From Prorocentrum cordatum (Eukaryota > Sar > Dinophyceae > Prorocentrales > Prorocentraceae), in the NCBI GenBank assembly GCA_963575745.1, contig CAUYUJ010022515.1, positions 493,766 through 557,765 on the forward strand: a stretch of DNA of 64,000 nucleotides, read 5' to 3'. Positions within the stretch are counted from its first letter, which is position 1; each line of letters starts with the position of its first letter. Below the pieces are notes generated by a model, which saw only the letters and a list, made by a program, of their open reading frames with translations, made no database searches and was not told where the DNA came from. Shown in pieces: positions 1 through 10,754 of the stretch. Position numbers and translations under genes: made by a program.

Positions 1-1170
1 GAGGACCCGCTCAAGCCGGCGGAGGTACAACGAGGTGTGCTTCGCTGGCGGAGGCTGGCGGGGGCTCGGTGGAAGCCACCCGGAGTAACCTCCCACGAAC
101 GCCAACGCCAGCGTCCACAGTTTTCTGGATTTGGCCAAGTGGTGGTGGGATGATTGTTTGGATCGGATTCTCAGGGCCTCAGGATTTCCCACCGGCATTC
201 GTGGGCAGGTTGTGTTGTTCCGACTCCATTGCCCGATCCGAATGATTCATCACGCATTATTATCCTCCGTCTCCCGTCCACTCGCAGGTGTGTTCTTCTT
301 TTGGCTTGGTCCGCTCCGCTTCTGCAATCGAGCGTGATTTTCTTCGAATGCATGCTTATCGTCGGAGAGGTGCAGATGATCGTGGAGCTCTGGGTGCCTG
401 CTGTTTGCCTAGGCCTAACATGCGCATCCTTCCTCAACGCACGTGCGACGCAGCAGTACATCGGATGGATTGCGCCCGCTATCTCTGATCGGGCGGATGC
501 ACATCGGAAGTCGCGGTTGGCCAAGTGGTCTTCGTGCCACGTGTTTGCTCACCGACTCCATGGCAAGTAGCGATCATGCGGGCCACGGGAGCTTTACTGA
601 GGTCCCATGCCCGCAGGAGCATCAGCTCCTTTTCCTCTCGATCCTCGGCAGCCGCTGAGGAAGGGTAGCGCCGTGCTTGGTCCAAGGCGCTGTCACCTTC
701 GCTGACACAGTTCCCTTGGAAAAGCACCCCGTCACCGCTGCCGTCGTCTCGGCAATGATCACTCGAAAGGCAGGGTGAGGTGCATTCGTCGCACCAGCGA
801 CGTTTCTCCGCGCCCACGAGTTGGAAATTACGTGCACATGTCATCAACATGCGTAGATGCACGCACAGCTTACTAACACACGTGTCTACCAGCAAACTGG
901 AAAACAAAAAACAACACGACGCGGCTAGCCTGGGGAAAAGCTGGATTGCGGCCAGATGTCTTTCTGGAGCTCGCCCCCTCTCTGGCCGGGCACGCTGGGC
1001 TTCTACATGTGTATGCAGCGCGTGGCCTCCAGATGTTCCACATGTGAATCCAGTCATGCGTTTTTTCGTCCCCCCTCCGGGGCGGAGACTTCTCCATAAC
1101 CACCGCCTCGGGGATCCATCTTCGAGAGGACCTTGGCAGGCGGTCGGTATGGATATATTCGGGCCTCCTA
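1..1170. other. No recognised gene
   Basis: Non-repetitive GC-moderate sequence. Short open frames exist on both strands, the longest 192 codons at 479-1057 on the minus strand, which includes a CDEC-type Cys pair and a stretch rich in Glu, Leu and Arg. I recognise no family in any of them. The same sequence recurs at 29213-30382 with identical translations, so conservation between the copies gives no test of coding. Confidence 0.5.
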
Positions 1171-1177
1171 GGGTCTA

Positions 1178-1225
<48 letters not shown>

Positions 1226-1258
1226 CATACGTATATTTATATATATATATATATATAT
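1178..1258. repeat. (AT)n microsatellite
   Basis: About 80 bases of nearly pure AT dinucleotide broken by a few GTAT and ACGT interruptions, able to fold back on itself. The second copy (about 30390-30480) is 10 bases longer, one of the few differences between the two blocks. Confidence 0.95.
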
Positions 1259-1348
1259 CCAAATCCACCGGTCTCTGAGGTCCCAGGATATCGGTTTCCC
1301 AGGCGGTGGATGTGCATCAATCTCCGCCTCGCACTGGTACGCAGTACA

Positions 1349-1533
1349 CGCCGGTCGCTGAAAGTAGGTATTGTGTTGGATTCCCAGGCCCCAATCTACT
1401 TTAGGCGCCTCCCTACATCAAGGGTCGAGCGGCTTTCCCTCGTCCCTCCTCTTCAGTGGGCGGGCGGAAACCCAATCTATTTCCAGCGCTTTCTTACTTC
1501 ATGTTTCTTCCCACTTCTTCCGACTGGCGGGTA
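1349..1533. repeat. 185-bp repeat, left member of a pair
   Basis: This segment matches 4231-4413 with scattered substitutions over its whole length. Each member contains GAAAGTAG near its start and the reverse complement CTACTTTC about 35 bases later, then several further CTACTTC-like words. The two members flank a 2.7-kb stretch of GGCCGTCTTGGG-type repeats like terminal direct repeats, but no LTR signals, primer site or target duplication were seen. Duplicated again at 30571-30755. Confidence 0.7.
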
Positions 1534-1699
1534 AGTCTACGCCTCGCATTGGTACGCAGCACGCGTTTCGCGCTCTGCCACGTGGCGCTCCGCGGTCGGC
1601 CTGCTCTCTGCTGGCCCTCTGCGGTCGCCAGATCTCCGGATCCCACCACCCCTGGCCACTCGGGCCCCTGGCACGTGGACGCACTGCTCTGCTTGATTG

Positions 1700-4010
1700 G
1701 GTTCCGTGGGGTATGGCGGCCTCCTGGAGGCTCCTCTCGCTTCGCGGGGTGCACGTCCGGAGCCCGTCCAGTCCAGTCGTTGCGGTGCCTGGTGGGAGTC
1801 TTTCTTGGGCGCATTGGAGGCTTCAAGGGGCATCTTGGGGGCTTCTTTGGGGCCTCTTGGGGCCTCTTATGGGCGTCTCGGGCCCTCTTGGAGCGCTCTT
1901 GCGCCGTTTGGCCCCTTCGGAGGTCGTCCTGTGGGCCTCTCGCGTCCGCCTTGGGGCTCTCTTGGGGTCCTCTTGGGCCGTCTTGGGGTTCTCTTGGACT
2001 GTCTTGGGGGCCTCTTGAGGCTGTCTGTGGGCGCTCTTGAACCGTATTGGGGTCTTGGGCCGTCTTGGGGCCATTTTGGAGGCTGCTTGGGCCATCATGG
2101 GCCTCTGAATGTAGAGAAAGGCTAGGACGCTAAAATCCCTTAAACACCTCTGGAGGCGCTCTTTGGGGTCCTCTTGGCGCCCTCTTGTGCCGTCTTGGGA
2201 GCTTTTTGGCACCTCCTTGGGCCATCTTGGACTGTCTTGGGGCCGTCTTGGCCCGTGCTGAGGCAATCGTGAGCCGTTTTGACGCCCTCTGAGACCCCCA
2301 GGAGGCCCATGGGGCCTTAATCATACATGTTCCATAAGCCGGGCCCAGAGGATCCTCCATTTCTGGTCGACGGAAGTGGCGTGGCCTCGGGACGAGTGGC
2401 AAGGGGGGTTACAGTACCACGCAAATCAGATGTAGCAGTTTTGTAGTATTGGATGCATTGGATACGTTATATTATGACGTTCGTCGAAAAACGCTGCCGC
2501 TCAGCACGTTACCTCCAGACGTGGATTCCTCTCGCTTCGCGGGGTGCACGTCCGGAGTACGTACAGTCAAGTCTTTTTGGGGGTTCTCGGGAGTCTCTTG
2601 GTGACTTCTTTGGGGTCTCTTTGGGCTTCTTGGGGACGTCTTGAGCCGTATTGGGCGTTGTTGCGCCGGTTGGCCCCTGCCGAGGCCGTATTGGGGGCCT
2701 CTCGGGGCCGCGTGGGGGCTCTCTTGGGGTCCTCTTGGGCCGTCTCGGGCCTCGGGGGCACCTTGGGCCGTCTTGGGGACCTCTTTGGGCCGTCTTGGGG
2801 CCCTCTGGAGTCGTCTTGGGGTCCTCTCGGGCGTTTCTTGAGCCGTCATGGGGCGATTTTGGAAGCTGCTTGGGTCGTCAGGAGTCGAAAACATAGAGAA
2901 CGCGAATTTGTTTCAAAAACCTTCCGGAAAATCAATGGTTTGGGTTTGCGGAGGCGCTATTGGGGCTCCTTTGGGGGCCCTCTTGGGCCGTCTTGGAGGC
3001 TTTTTGGGCCCTCGCGGCTATCTTGGGCTGACTCGGGGCCGTCGTGTGGCCGTCTAGGGCCCATCGTGAGCCATTTTGAGGCCCTCTTGGGCCCCTGGGA
3101 GGGCCTCGGGGCCCAAATCATAGATTTTCCATCGATTTGGGGGGTTTTTGAAACCCAGAAGGGGTCCACCATCTTTGGGTCGGTGGATGTGGCGTGGCCC
3201 CTGGGGGGGTTAGGGGGAGAAATTATAATGTAACGCGTTGCAGCTTGTAGCCATTATGCAATCATCGCATACATCAGATCATCAGATACGTTGCATTAAG
3301 GCGTTCGCCGGAAAACGCTGCCACTCAGCACGTCACCTCCGGACGTGGATTCCTCTCGCTTCGCGGGGTGCACGTCCGGAGCACGTACAGTCCAGTCGTT
3401 GTCGGGCCTCGGGGAACTTCTTGGAGGCCCCTTGGAGGCCTCTTTGGGGCCGCTTGGGTCCTCGCGGGGGCGTCTGGGAGGCCTCTTGGGGGCCTCTGGG
3501 AGGCCTCTTGGGGGCCTCTCGGAGCCCCGTGTGGGCGTCTTGGGGGCGCTCTTGCGCTGTCTGGTCCCTTCGGAGACTGTCTTGGGGTATTCTTGGGCCG
3601 TCTTAGGGGCCTCTTGGAGCATCTCGGCGTCCTCTTTGGGCTGTCTGGGGACCCTTTTGGGCCGTTTTGGGGCCCTCTTCAGGGCTTCTTGGGCCGTCTG
3701 GGGGCCACTTCGGAGGCTGTTTCGGCCGTCCTGGACTCTTGAGAGTAAAAAAAGGCAGGAACGCTGACATCTTTTTTTACATGGGGAAATCAATGGTGTT
3801 TGGCTTTGGAGGTGCTCTTGGGGGTCCTCTGGGGGCCCTCTTGGGGCGTCTTGGGGTCTTTGTAGGCCCTCTTAGGGCCATCTTGCGCCGTCTTGGGGCC
3901 GTCTTGGGCCGTCTTGAGGCCGTCTCGAGCCGTCTTGAGGCCTTGTAGGGCCCCCAAGAGGGCCAACATGCTCAACTCATTGATTTTCTATGGGTTTTGG
4001 TAGGTTTTTA
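1700..4010. repeat. Three 0.8-kb higher-order repeats of GGCCGTCTTGGG-type units
   Basis: Three modules start with a shared header containing CTCTCGCTTCGCGGGGTGCA at 1734, 2529 and 3353 (spacings 795 and 824). Each then runs through a degenerate 11-12-bp array of GGCCGTCTTGGG and GGGGCCTCTTG words, a short AT-richer break, more array, and a closing segment. All six frames stay open for long stretches, giving Gly/Leu/Trp/Ser-rich or Pro/Arg/Lys-rich translations in each, so this is a minisatellite and not coding. The same unit recurs at 18270-18895 and in the duplicated block at 30922-33232. Confidence 0.9.
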
Positions 4011-4149
4011 GACCCAGGAGGACGTTTTGAAGAGGAACGCTTGGCATCGATCGGACGTGTGCATTTTTTCCTCGGCGAGGACCATGGAGGAGCATCCTGG
4101 ATGACTCAGCGATAAAAGCACGCACGACACCGAACAGTACACGAGCGAT

Positions 4150-4640
4150 TGCGAGAACGTGGCCCGCCCATCCGTCCGTGACGCTGCTGCAGACTTTTAG
4201 CACGAGGGCTCGCGGAGATGACACGGTAGCCACCGGTCGTTGAAAGTAGGTATTTCTGGATTCCCAGATTCCAATCTACTTTCAGCGCCTTCCTACTTCA
4301 AGAGTCGAGTGGTTTTCCCTCTTCCTTCCTCTTCAGGAGGCGTGCGCAAACCCAATATATTTCCAACGCCTTCCTACTTCATGTTTCTACCTACTTCTTC
4401 CGACCGATGGGTAACCACATGTTGACCAAGGGCCCGCCCTCCATCCTGGAAGCTGCTGCACACCTTTTCACACGAATGCTCGCGGCGCTGGGACGAGAGC
4501 CACATGTTTAGAACGCCCCGTCCCTCCATCTGTGAAGCTGCTGCAAGTTTCCGGCTTTGGGATCACAAACCGTGAGGACATCTCTCCGGCGAAACGCACT
4601 GTCCGCCCTACCGACACGTCTGCGGTGGGGGGGCGCGACA
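4150..4640. repeat. Dispersed ~80-bp satellite units
   Basis: Degenerate units containing GCGGCGCTGGGACGAGAGCC, then CCCGCCCTCCATC and GTGAAGCTGCTGCA. The same family forms the arrays at 26270-26720, 27220-27690 and 28380-28790, where it likewise ends next to a GGA tract. About two and a half units are present. Confidence 0.7.
4231..4413. repeat. 185-bp repeat, right member of a pair
   Basis: Partner of 1349-1533; see that entry. Here the inner GAAAGTAG / CTACTTTC inverted words are better preserved. Duplicated at 33453-33635. Confidence 0.7.
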
Positions 4641-4672
4641 AGGAAGTGTGATTTAAAAGGGAACGGTATGGA

Positions 4673-4907
4673 GTAGGAGGAGGAGGAGGAGGAGGAGGAG
4701 GAGGAGGAGGAGGAGGAGGAGGAGAGGAGCAGGGGGAGGAGAGGAGGAGGAGGAGGAGGAGGAGGAGGGGAGGAGAGGAGGAGGAAGGAGGAGGAAGAGG
4801 AGGAGGGGAGAGGAGGAGGGGGAGGAGGAGGAGGAGGAGGAGGAGTGAGGAGGAGGAATGAGGAGGAGGAATGAGGAGCAGGAGCAGGAGCAGGAGCAGG
4901 AGGGGGT
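4673..4907. repeat. (GGA)n tract
   Basis: About 235 bases of GGA repeats with AGG/GAG variants and a terminal GCAGGA run. Copy 2 (about 33895-34105) is 24 bases shorter. Open frames through it (poly-Gly/Glu or poly-Pro/Ser/Leu) are repeat translations. Confidence 0.95.
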
Positions 4908-5297
4908 GGAGGAGAGTATGGCGGAGGTAGGAGAAGGGAGGAGGTCTGCATGTATTGTTTGCTCCCCCTGCCTTCCTATCTATACTTGTCCAATTCCTGT
5001 GTCGCTCACCCAGCTCCTCCTCCTCCTCCTCCTTCTGTTCCTCCGGATTCTCGACAGACAGCTGACCATGCAGGCTTAAAACCAGGACATTCGACAATTG
5101 ACGAGTTGTTCACGTGTCACATTCTCCGGGAGCGCGCGCACACGAATGGAACCGAAACCTGTGGGATGCATTAATTTCTGTTCGCAGTGAGTTGTCCACT
5201 CCACTGCTCGCGCAAACATCCCACCCACCCACCCGCAACTTGGTTTGCAAAATCTCTTAAGACCGTGACGGTGGGTACCACATGGCACTTGGCAACA

Positions 5298-5543
5298 ACA
5301 GCGACGCCGACGACGACAGCGACAACGACGATGACGACGCCGCCGACAACGACTACGACGACACCGACGACGTCTCCAACGACTTCGACGACGCCGACAA
5401 CGACGACGACGACGACACCGACGACGACGACGACGACGACACCGACGCCGACGACGACGACGATGACAAGACGACGACGATGACGACGCCGACGACGACG
5501 ATAACGACGACACCGACGACGACGACGACGTCAACGACGCCGA

Positions 5544-5575
<32 letters not shown>

Positions 5576-6060
5576 ACGCCGACGTCGACGACGACGAAGA
5601 CGACAACGACGCCGACGCCGACGACGACGAGACGACGACGACGTCGCCAACGAAAACAACGAGGAAGGAGGGAGGACGACGACGGCGACAACGACGACAA
5701 CGACGAGGGAGGAGGGAGGACGGCGACGACGCGAACGACGAAGAAGGAGGAAGGACGGCGACGCCGACGACGACAACGACGAGGGAGGAGGGAAGACGAC
5801 GACGACAACGACGACGACGACGACGGCGACGAAATAGGAGGGACGACGACGAGACGCCGACGACGGACGACGACGACGACGAGGGAGGAGGAGGAAGGAC
5901 GACCACGGCGACAACGACGACGGAAACGACCACGACGCCAAAGAGGACGACGACGACGAACACGAGGAAAGACAGAGGACGACGTAGGCGACGACGACGA
6001 CGACGACAACGACGCGGGAGGAGAGAGGACGGCGACGACGACGACGACGACGACGCAAGA
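5298..6060. repeat. (GAC)n trinucleotide tract
   Basis: About 760 bases dominated by GAC/ACG with interspersed GCC, GGAGG and AAC words. All frames are open because the unit is a codon: poly-Asp, poly-Thr and poly-Arg forward; Val, Ser and Arg in reverse. Frame changes along the tract and absence of non-repeat sequence argue against a gene. The duplicate at 34496-35285 is 28 bases longer. Confidence 0.95.
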
Positions 6061-6495
6061 GCGCGCGCGCACGCTTTGGTTGAACATCCGTTTTGCGAAA
6101 CCTTGTGGTTTTGTAGGTTTTTTGGACAAACGATTTCCAAACCCTTCCGAAACCGATGGGTTTTGAAGGTGTTCGGCTTACGCGCGCGACGACGCGCGCG
6201 TCTGCACTTCGTCCTATTTTTCGCAGGGGTTTCTCGCGACGGCACATGCGCAACGGCGTTCGACAGATTTCGACATGAGCGCGCGCGAAGCCCGTTTGGT
6301 AGCATTATGTGAAAATCGTTAAAAACGCATGGCTTCCTTAAGATTTCGCCAGAGCTTTCGCGGAAGCTGGTTTAGCAACTCTGTGTTGCGAAACCCTATG
6401 TTCTTGTATTCCCAACCCTCCTGCGTTGGGTTCTCGTTTTGCATAGAGCACTGCTCGCGCGAACCTTCCTTCCTTCCCGTCCTTCGCTTCCCCCC
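6061..6495. other. Spacer between GAC tract and satellite, no gene recognised
   Basis: Contains a segment around 6100-6230 (GCGCGCGACGACGCGCGCGT followed by a CATTTCGTC-like word) that is clearly similar to 37680-37800, so it is itself a dispersed repeat. No gene recognised; copied at about 35287-35720. Confidence 0.6.
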
Positions 6496-6499
6496 TGCC

Positions 6500-7163
6500 T
6501 GGGGGCTGCGATCTGTGAAACTGACGCCACTTTCGAGGGCTGTTGAGGGGCCCAGCACAGTGGGTACCCCCCGCAGATTGAAATTAGACCTCGCCATCCC
6601 TGGGGGGGCTGCGATCTGTGAAACTGTCGCCACGTTCGAGGCCTGCTGAGGGGCCCAGCACAGTGGGTACTCACCGCAGACTCAAACTATACCTCGCCAT
6701 CCCTGGGGGGCTGCGATCTGTGAAATTGTCGCCACTTTCGAGGGCTGCTGAGGGGCCCAGCACAGTGGGTACCCACCGCAGATTCGGAAAAATCAAATTA
6801 GACCTCGCCATCCCTGGGGGCTGCGATCTGTGAGCTGTCGCCCACTTTCGAGGGCTGCTGAGGGGGCAACAGCACAGTGGGCAACCCACCGCGATTCAAA
6901 TTAGACTCGCCATCCCTGGGGGGCTGCGATCCTGTGAAGGCTGTCGCACTTTTCGAGGGCTGCTGAGGGGCACAGCACAGTGGGGTAATCACCGCAGAAT
7001 CATATTAGACCCGCCATCCCCTGGGGGATGCGATCTGTGAAACCGTCGCCACGTTCGAGGGCTGCTGATGGGGCCCAGCACAGTGGGTACTCACCGCAGA
7101 CTCAAATGGGACCTCGCCATCCCGGGGGGGCTGCGATCTATGAAACTGTCGCCACTTTCGAGG
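6500..7163. repeat. 102-bp satellite, truncated by the gap
   Basis: About six and a half tandem units containing CTGCGATCTGTGAAACTGTC, GAGGGCTGCTGAGG and CAGCACAGTGGGTAC. Units near 6780-7030 carry extra or missing single bases relative to copy 2, which keeps a regular 102-bp period. The array runs into the N gap. Confidence 0.95.
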
Positions 7164-7263
7164 NNNNNNNNNNNNNNNNNNNNNNNNNNNNNNNNNNNNN
7201 NNNNNNNNNNNNNNNNNNNNNNNNNNNNNNNNNNNNNNNNNNNNNNNNNNNNNNNNNNNNNNN
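7164..7263. other. Assembly gap, exactly 100 N
   Basis: A run of exactly 100 N, the usual placeholder for a scaffold gap of unknown size. It lies between the truncated 102-bp satellite and a short (GA)n run (7264-7284). Adjacency across it should not be trusted. Confidence 0.99.
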
Positions 7264-7516
7264 AGAGAGAGAGAGAGAGAGAGATAGCGGCCTCGGACCC
7301 GGGGCGGCAGCTCAGCTTGAGCAGCAATCTGGAGCGCGTGCCTCCTCGCGTCTGGACAAGAACGCAGAAGTTTTTGAATGCCGAAGTCGCGAGAAGCTTC
7401 GCCAGGGCCTCCACGGGAGACGCAGGGCTGATGCGAAGGATAAGGGGAAGCCGAGTCTGCGAGGCGGGGCAGTGTCCGCGGACGTTGTGGCCGCGCAAGA
7501 GCCGAACGAGAGCGCC

Positions 7517-8620
7517 ATGACGCACCTCGCGCACCCGCTCCCACCGGAGATGGATCTAGGAGAGATGCTACGCGGGAAGCCAGCGCGAGAGAGATGCTCG
7601 GAGGGCGCGTGGAGTTGCGATCATCTGCATACCAAAGGGATGCCGAATATCGGAAACTCATGTTTCGCGAACGCCGTAGTGCAAGTGTTGCTACGACTCG
7701 GGCACATTCGGCAAGCAGTGTGTCGCCACGGGGGCGCGTGCACCGCGCGGTCGGCAACGCGGCGCGGCGTGCGTGCGTTGGCCGAGCAGGCAGGCCTGAT
7801 GAACTCAACCACGGCGGAGCTCCCGGCCACCGAGCGAGAACAAGCGCCGGCAGTGACAGCGACGCGATCTGGATTTTTTTCAGCACGGGCGCCACAACGA
7901 TTTCCGAGGTAATCGGCAGTGCGATGCGAGCGAGCTTTGGAGTGCCATGGTGGAGACAAAGTGCGGAGTCGGCAGCGTTGAGTAGAATGGCAGCGCAACC
8001 GCCTCGGGACTCGTTCGTAGACGAGTGCGTGCTCGGGTACGCAGTGTGTCAACGACGGTATTGCGCGGGATGCGGATGGGTCTCGGACTTGTACAGACGA
8101 GAACGATTCATGACTATTCAGTTGTGGGAGCACGCGGAACATTCAGAGCCCTTGTGCTTCGGCGCCTTGGTCGGAGTGCACGCGCGCGCTGCGCAGTATG
8201 ATTTGCCGCGTCCTCATCGGCCGGCGTTGCCGGAGGGCGAAGTGTGGGACGGTTGCCAAGGGCCGTCGCAGGCACACGACATCCCTGCGGTTTCGCCGCC
8301 GCCGTTGCTGACTGTAGTTCTCAGTAGAAGGATGCCTCATGGGATGGACAGGGTGAACGCTCGCGCGAGGATCCCGCGAGAGATCGGATGGCCATGCAAT
8401 GACAGCATCAAGTACCGGCTCCAGGGTGCAATCTGTCACCTGGAACGTCAAAGCCATTATGTTGCGCATTGTGGTTGCCCTGGGGTAGGTGTTGTCAGGT
8501 TCGACGACGGCAATGTTACTCGAGTGGGGTTTGCAGGGTTTTCTGGCTGCGAGAGAAACCATGTGGATGTTGCCGTCGTTGTTTTGGCGCGGGCTGCGGC
8601 AGGTGGGACATCGTCTGCAG
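7517..8620 (+). pseudogene. USP (C19) deubiquitinase domain, frameshifted
   Basis: The Cys box GMPNIGNSCFANAVVQVLL lies at about 7640-7695, with the catalytic Cys codon at 7661-7663. A QDA-type box (RQCDASELW) follows at about 7914-7940 in another frame, then a CAGC zinc-finger half near 8070. The His box (KYRLQGAICHLERQSHYVAH) has its catalytic His codon at 8455-8457 and is followed by VVRFDDGNV. This order is that of ubiquitin-specific proteases, which cut ubiquitin from targets. Two frameshifts separate the boxes, one probably at the T homopolymer at 7874-7880. The start is the first ATG (7517) in the Cys-box frame; the frame is open upstream to the gap, so the true N-terminus may be missing. 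The domain is co-directional with the Rep/helicase and separated from it only by linker, which supports one polyprotein. Confidence 0.82.
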
Positions 8621-9381
8621 GCGGCGGAAGCGAGTTGCCATCCGCGGGCGGCTCTGCTGGCGCAGAACAGCGCGCGGACGCTCCCCGCGCGAGCGTTGAA
8701 GGCGAGATGACAGGAGTTTCGAAAGGCGCGAGTGTGGGGCGGGACACAAATGGGAGTGGCAGCGTTGATGCGACGGTAAAGAGGACGCGGGTCGATGGAC
8801 ACAAGGGAGCGGACACGTCTCGGCGCAGCTCGGTGAATGACGAGGGTTGGCGGGGGCGAGCCGACGGCGGCGAAGGAGAAGGCACAGTGCGAGGTGGGCC
8901 ACTCCCGGACAAAGCGGGCGCCAAGGATCGCTCTTCAGAAGACCACGTGGGAGCTGGCGGGCGGGTGGATTCGACAGGGGCGGGCTCGGGCGTGCCGGCG
9001 CCGCCACCACCCGGTAAGGAACGTGGGGCAAAGGGCGCCGAGGCACGCAAACGGCGGCGGGCTGGAGCAAGCATCGGCGCCAGCGGCAATGCGAAGAAGG
9101 CTGTGGTTGCGTCGTGGAGTGGTGGGAGGTGCAACGATGGGGCTAGCTGCGCTGGCGAATGTGCGAGAGCCGCGATTGGGTCGGCAGTCGGTGGCGATGA
9201 GGAAACAGTTGTGAAGCAAGGGGACGACAGGGCAAAAGGGCAGAGCGTCGGAGACGGGGCAGCACGGCAAAGGGAAAGAGTGACGTCTGGCGGGGCGACG
9301 GAACCACGGGTTGACATAGGCGCGATGGGCGTGGACGGGGCGCCGCTTGGTGGACGAGACCCTTTCAGGGGGCGTGGTTGA
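8621..9381 (+). pseudogene. Disordered linker after the USP domain
   Basis: Continues the His-box frame for about 250 residues rich in Gly, Ala, Ser, Arg and Asp with no predicted domain, ending at a stop at 9379-9381. The minus strand is also open here (within 8457-10517, 686 codons), a composition effect of GC-rich third positions; that strand has no motif and is not called. The next domain begins in an overlapping frame at about 9347, so a frameshift lies between 9347 and 9381. Confidence 0.6.
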
Positions 9382-9919
9382 CGGCGATGACGGCGCCCCC
9401 GCGGCAGACGCCATGCAGAAGGCTTTCTATAATGTTTGTGTAGACGCGTCGTCGAAAGATCCTCGGCGGGCCCGAGAACTCCTCGCGGCAGCTGCTGCGG
9501 CAAGGGCGAGGCGACGCCCAACGGTGCCTGCGGATCCAGACGATCCCGCGCAACCTTGGTCGCGAGCACTGGCAGAGGACATGGCTGTCGAGTTGCCAGC
9601 CGTGCACTGTGCGTTTGTGGGGTGTACGTGGCAGTCGGAGGACGTAGACGAGTTGTACGGGCATGTCCGCGAGGTGCACGGTGCCGTCGTGATGCCAATT
9701 GCCGACTTTTTTCATCCTGAGGACGAGGGCGAGGATCTCCGCGTCGCGGCAGCGTACCATGCGATCGTTGCACATGCCGTTCGGGGTGGGGCGCCGCTGT
9801 CGGCAAATTCCCTTCACAGAAGGAGTTTGGCCAGGTACGCGGAAGCAACGAAGCAGAAAAGCATAGCGTCTCCGATATGCTTTCTATGCGCGTGCACGTT
9901 TCCATGGGTGGAAAGCTGA
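9347..9919 (+). pseudogene. C2H2-finger segment of the Helitron protein
   Basis: A 190-residue segment with an acidic/Ala-rich lead and a C2H2 finger (HCAFVGC then ELYGHVREVH) at about 9604-9680. A helical YHAIVAHAVRGGAPLSAN-like stretch and a second Cys pair (PICFLCAC) at about 9873-9896 follow. The layout parallels the C-terminal third of the intact minus-strand protein at 23052-24428 (C2H2, YRKR, then an EAAC..CA motif), which links both to one family. The frame ends at a stop at 9917 while homology-like sequence resumes in another frame at 9954. Confidence 0.65.
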
Positions 9920-9953
9920 CGAGGGAACCAGATCTTCCTGGGAGCGGCCGTTC

Positions 9954-10754
9954 ATGGCATCCGAAGCGGACCCGAGTGTAGTGAGTCGATTTGGCGAGTG
10001 GGCCATGCCGGACGTGCACGTGCGTTTCAGCGTCGACGCATACTTGCGAGACTACCGGTTCGAACCAGGGAACGAAGCGTTGGACTTGGAAAGAGATGCG
10101 TGGTACCGAGAAGACTTCACCGATTAGCTCGTGGCAGTCCCGACGTCCCGCGGTGAAGTGCAAATTCTGTGTTGTCCCGAAGATCAACGTTGCCACAGGG
10201 GGTGCCAGGAGAAGGGAGTGGCATGTCCCGAATGCAGAGTGCCTCTTTGCGTGGAGTGCAAGGTGGAGGTGGGCGCGCCATATCGGTGGCGAGCAACTGC
10301 GATCCCAGCAGTCCCGCGCTGGAGTCTTGCGAATGACTTGATGGTGTTCTATTCGCCAGATCGCATGTACACAGAAGGCATGACCGTGATGGAGATGATT
10401 TGCTGCAGCCCTTGCGTTACGTCGATGATATGCTTTTCGTTGGAGGTAAAGTTTCAGAACGACCGTGAAAGCAGCAAGGGCAGGGAAAACCTGTTTGACA
10501 GCGCCGCGGGGTTCCACAGCGGGCGTCTGGCAGCGCGAGGCAATGCCACGAGCTTCATGCTACCGTGGCAGGAAATATTGCGAGAGCTCCGTCAGCTCGA
10601 GAAGGAAGGGCGCCAGGGAAGCGATTCGGCGGTGCCGGTCGCGGGTGATCGGTTGGGGTCGGTGGTGCAAATCTTTCTCAATATCAACGACGCCGCTAGT
10701 AAGGACAACCTGCCGGTTTCATACATCAAGCGAATCTGCGGCGCGAAGTGGTGA
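9954..10754 (+). pseudogene. Cys-rich N-terminal Rep-associated module, one nonsense codon
   Basis: One frame runs from ATG 9954 to about 10716 with a single TAG at 10126-10128. Upstream of the TAG the peptide (VDAYLRDYRFEPGNEAL) is ordinary coding-like sequence. Downstream comes a Cys cluster (LCCPEDQRC, CQEKGVACPECRVPLCVEC) and then LANDLMVFYSPDRMYTEG and TVMEMICCSPCVTSMICF. I recall these as characteristic of dinoflagellate Helitron proteins upstream of Rep. From about 10716 the sense frame shifts: the bases at 10720-10750 read as HQANLRREVVKRH in the frame used by the next segment. Confidence 0.7.

Larger units (their letters stand above)
1..7163. repeat. Copy 1 of a 7.1-kb block duplicated at 29213
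   Basis: This block is collinear with 29213 to about 36390. The offset is 29212 up to the AT tract near 1178, 29222 after it, 29198 after the GGA tract and 29226 after the GAC tract, so the visible length differences lie in microsatellites. Small peptides encoded in the non-repetitive parts are identical in both copies. The last 400 bases before the gap carry extra single-base indels in the 102-bp satellite that copy 2 lacks, which looks like low-quality contig-end sequence. The block is either a very recent segmental duplication or a falsely separated overlapping contig. Confidence 0.95.

Noticed and set aside
3240-3270. Dinoflagellate spliced-leader sequence
   Set aside because: Only TGTAGCCATTATGC matches in part; the conserved remainder of the leader is absent.
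1700-4010. Gly/Leu/Trp-rich proteins in the GGCCGTCTTGGG arrays
   Set aside because: All six frames are open and all translations are periodic; no start, domain or frame preference is seen.
1349-4413. LTR retrotransposon with 185-bp LTRs
   Set aside because: The direct repeat pair flanks only minisatellite; no gag-pol, primer-binding site, polypurine tract or target duplication.
5298-6305. Asp-, Thr- or Ser/Arg-rich proteins of up to 409 codons over the GAC tract
   Set aside because: Pure translations of a trinucleotide tract whose length differs between the two copies by 28 bases, not a multiple of three.
8457-10517. 686-codon minus-strand frame
   Set aside because: It is antisense to the USP, linker and finger segments, has no motif, and is Pro/Arg/Ser/Ala-rich as expected from the complement of GC-rich codons.
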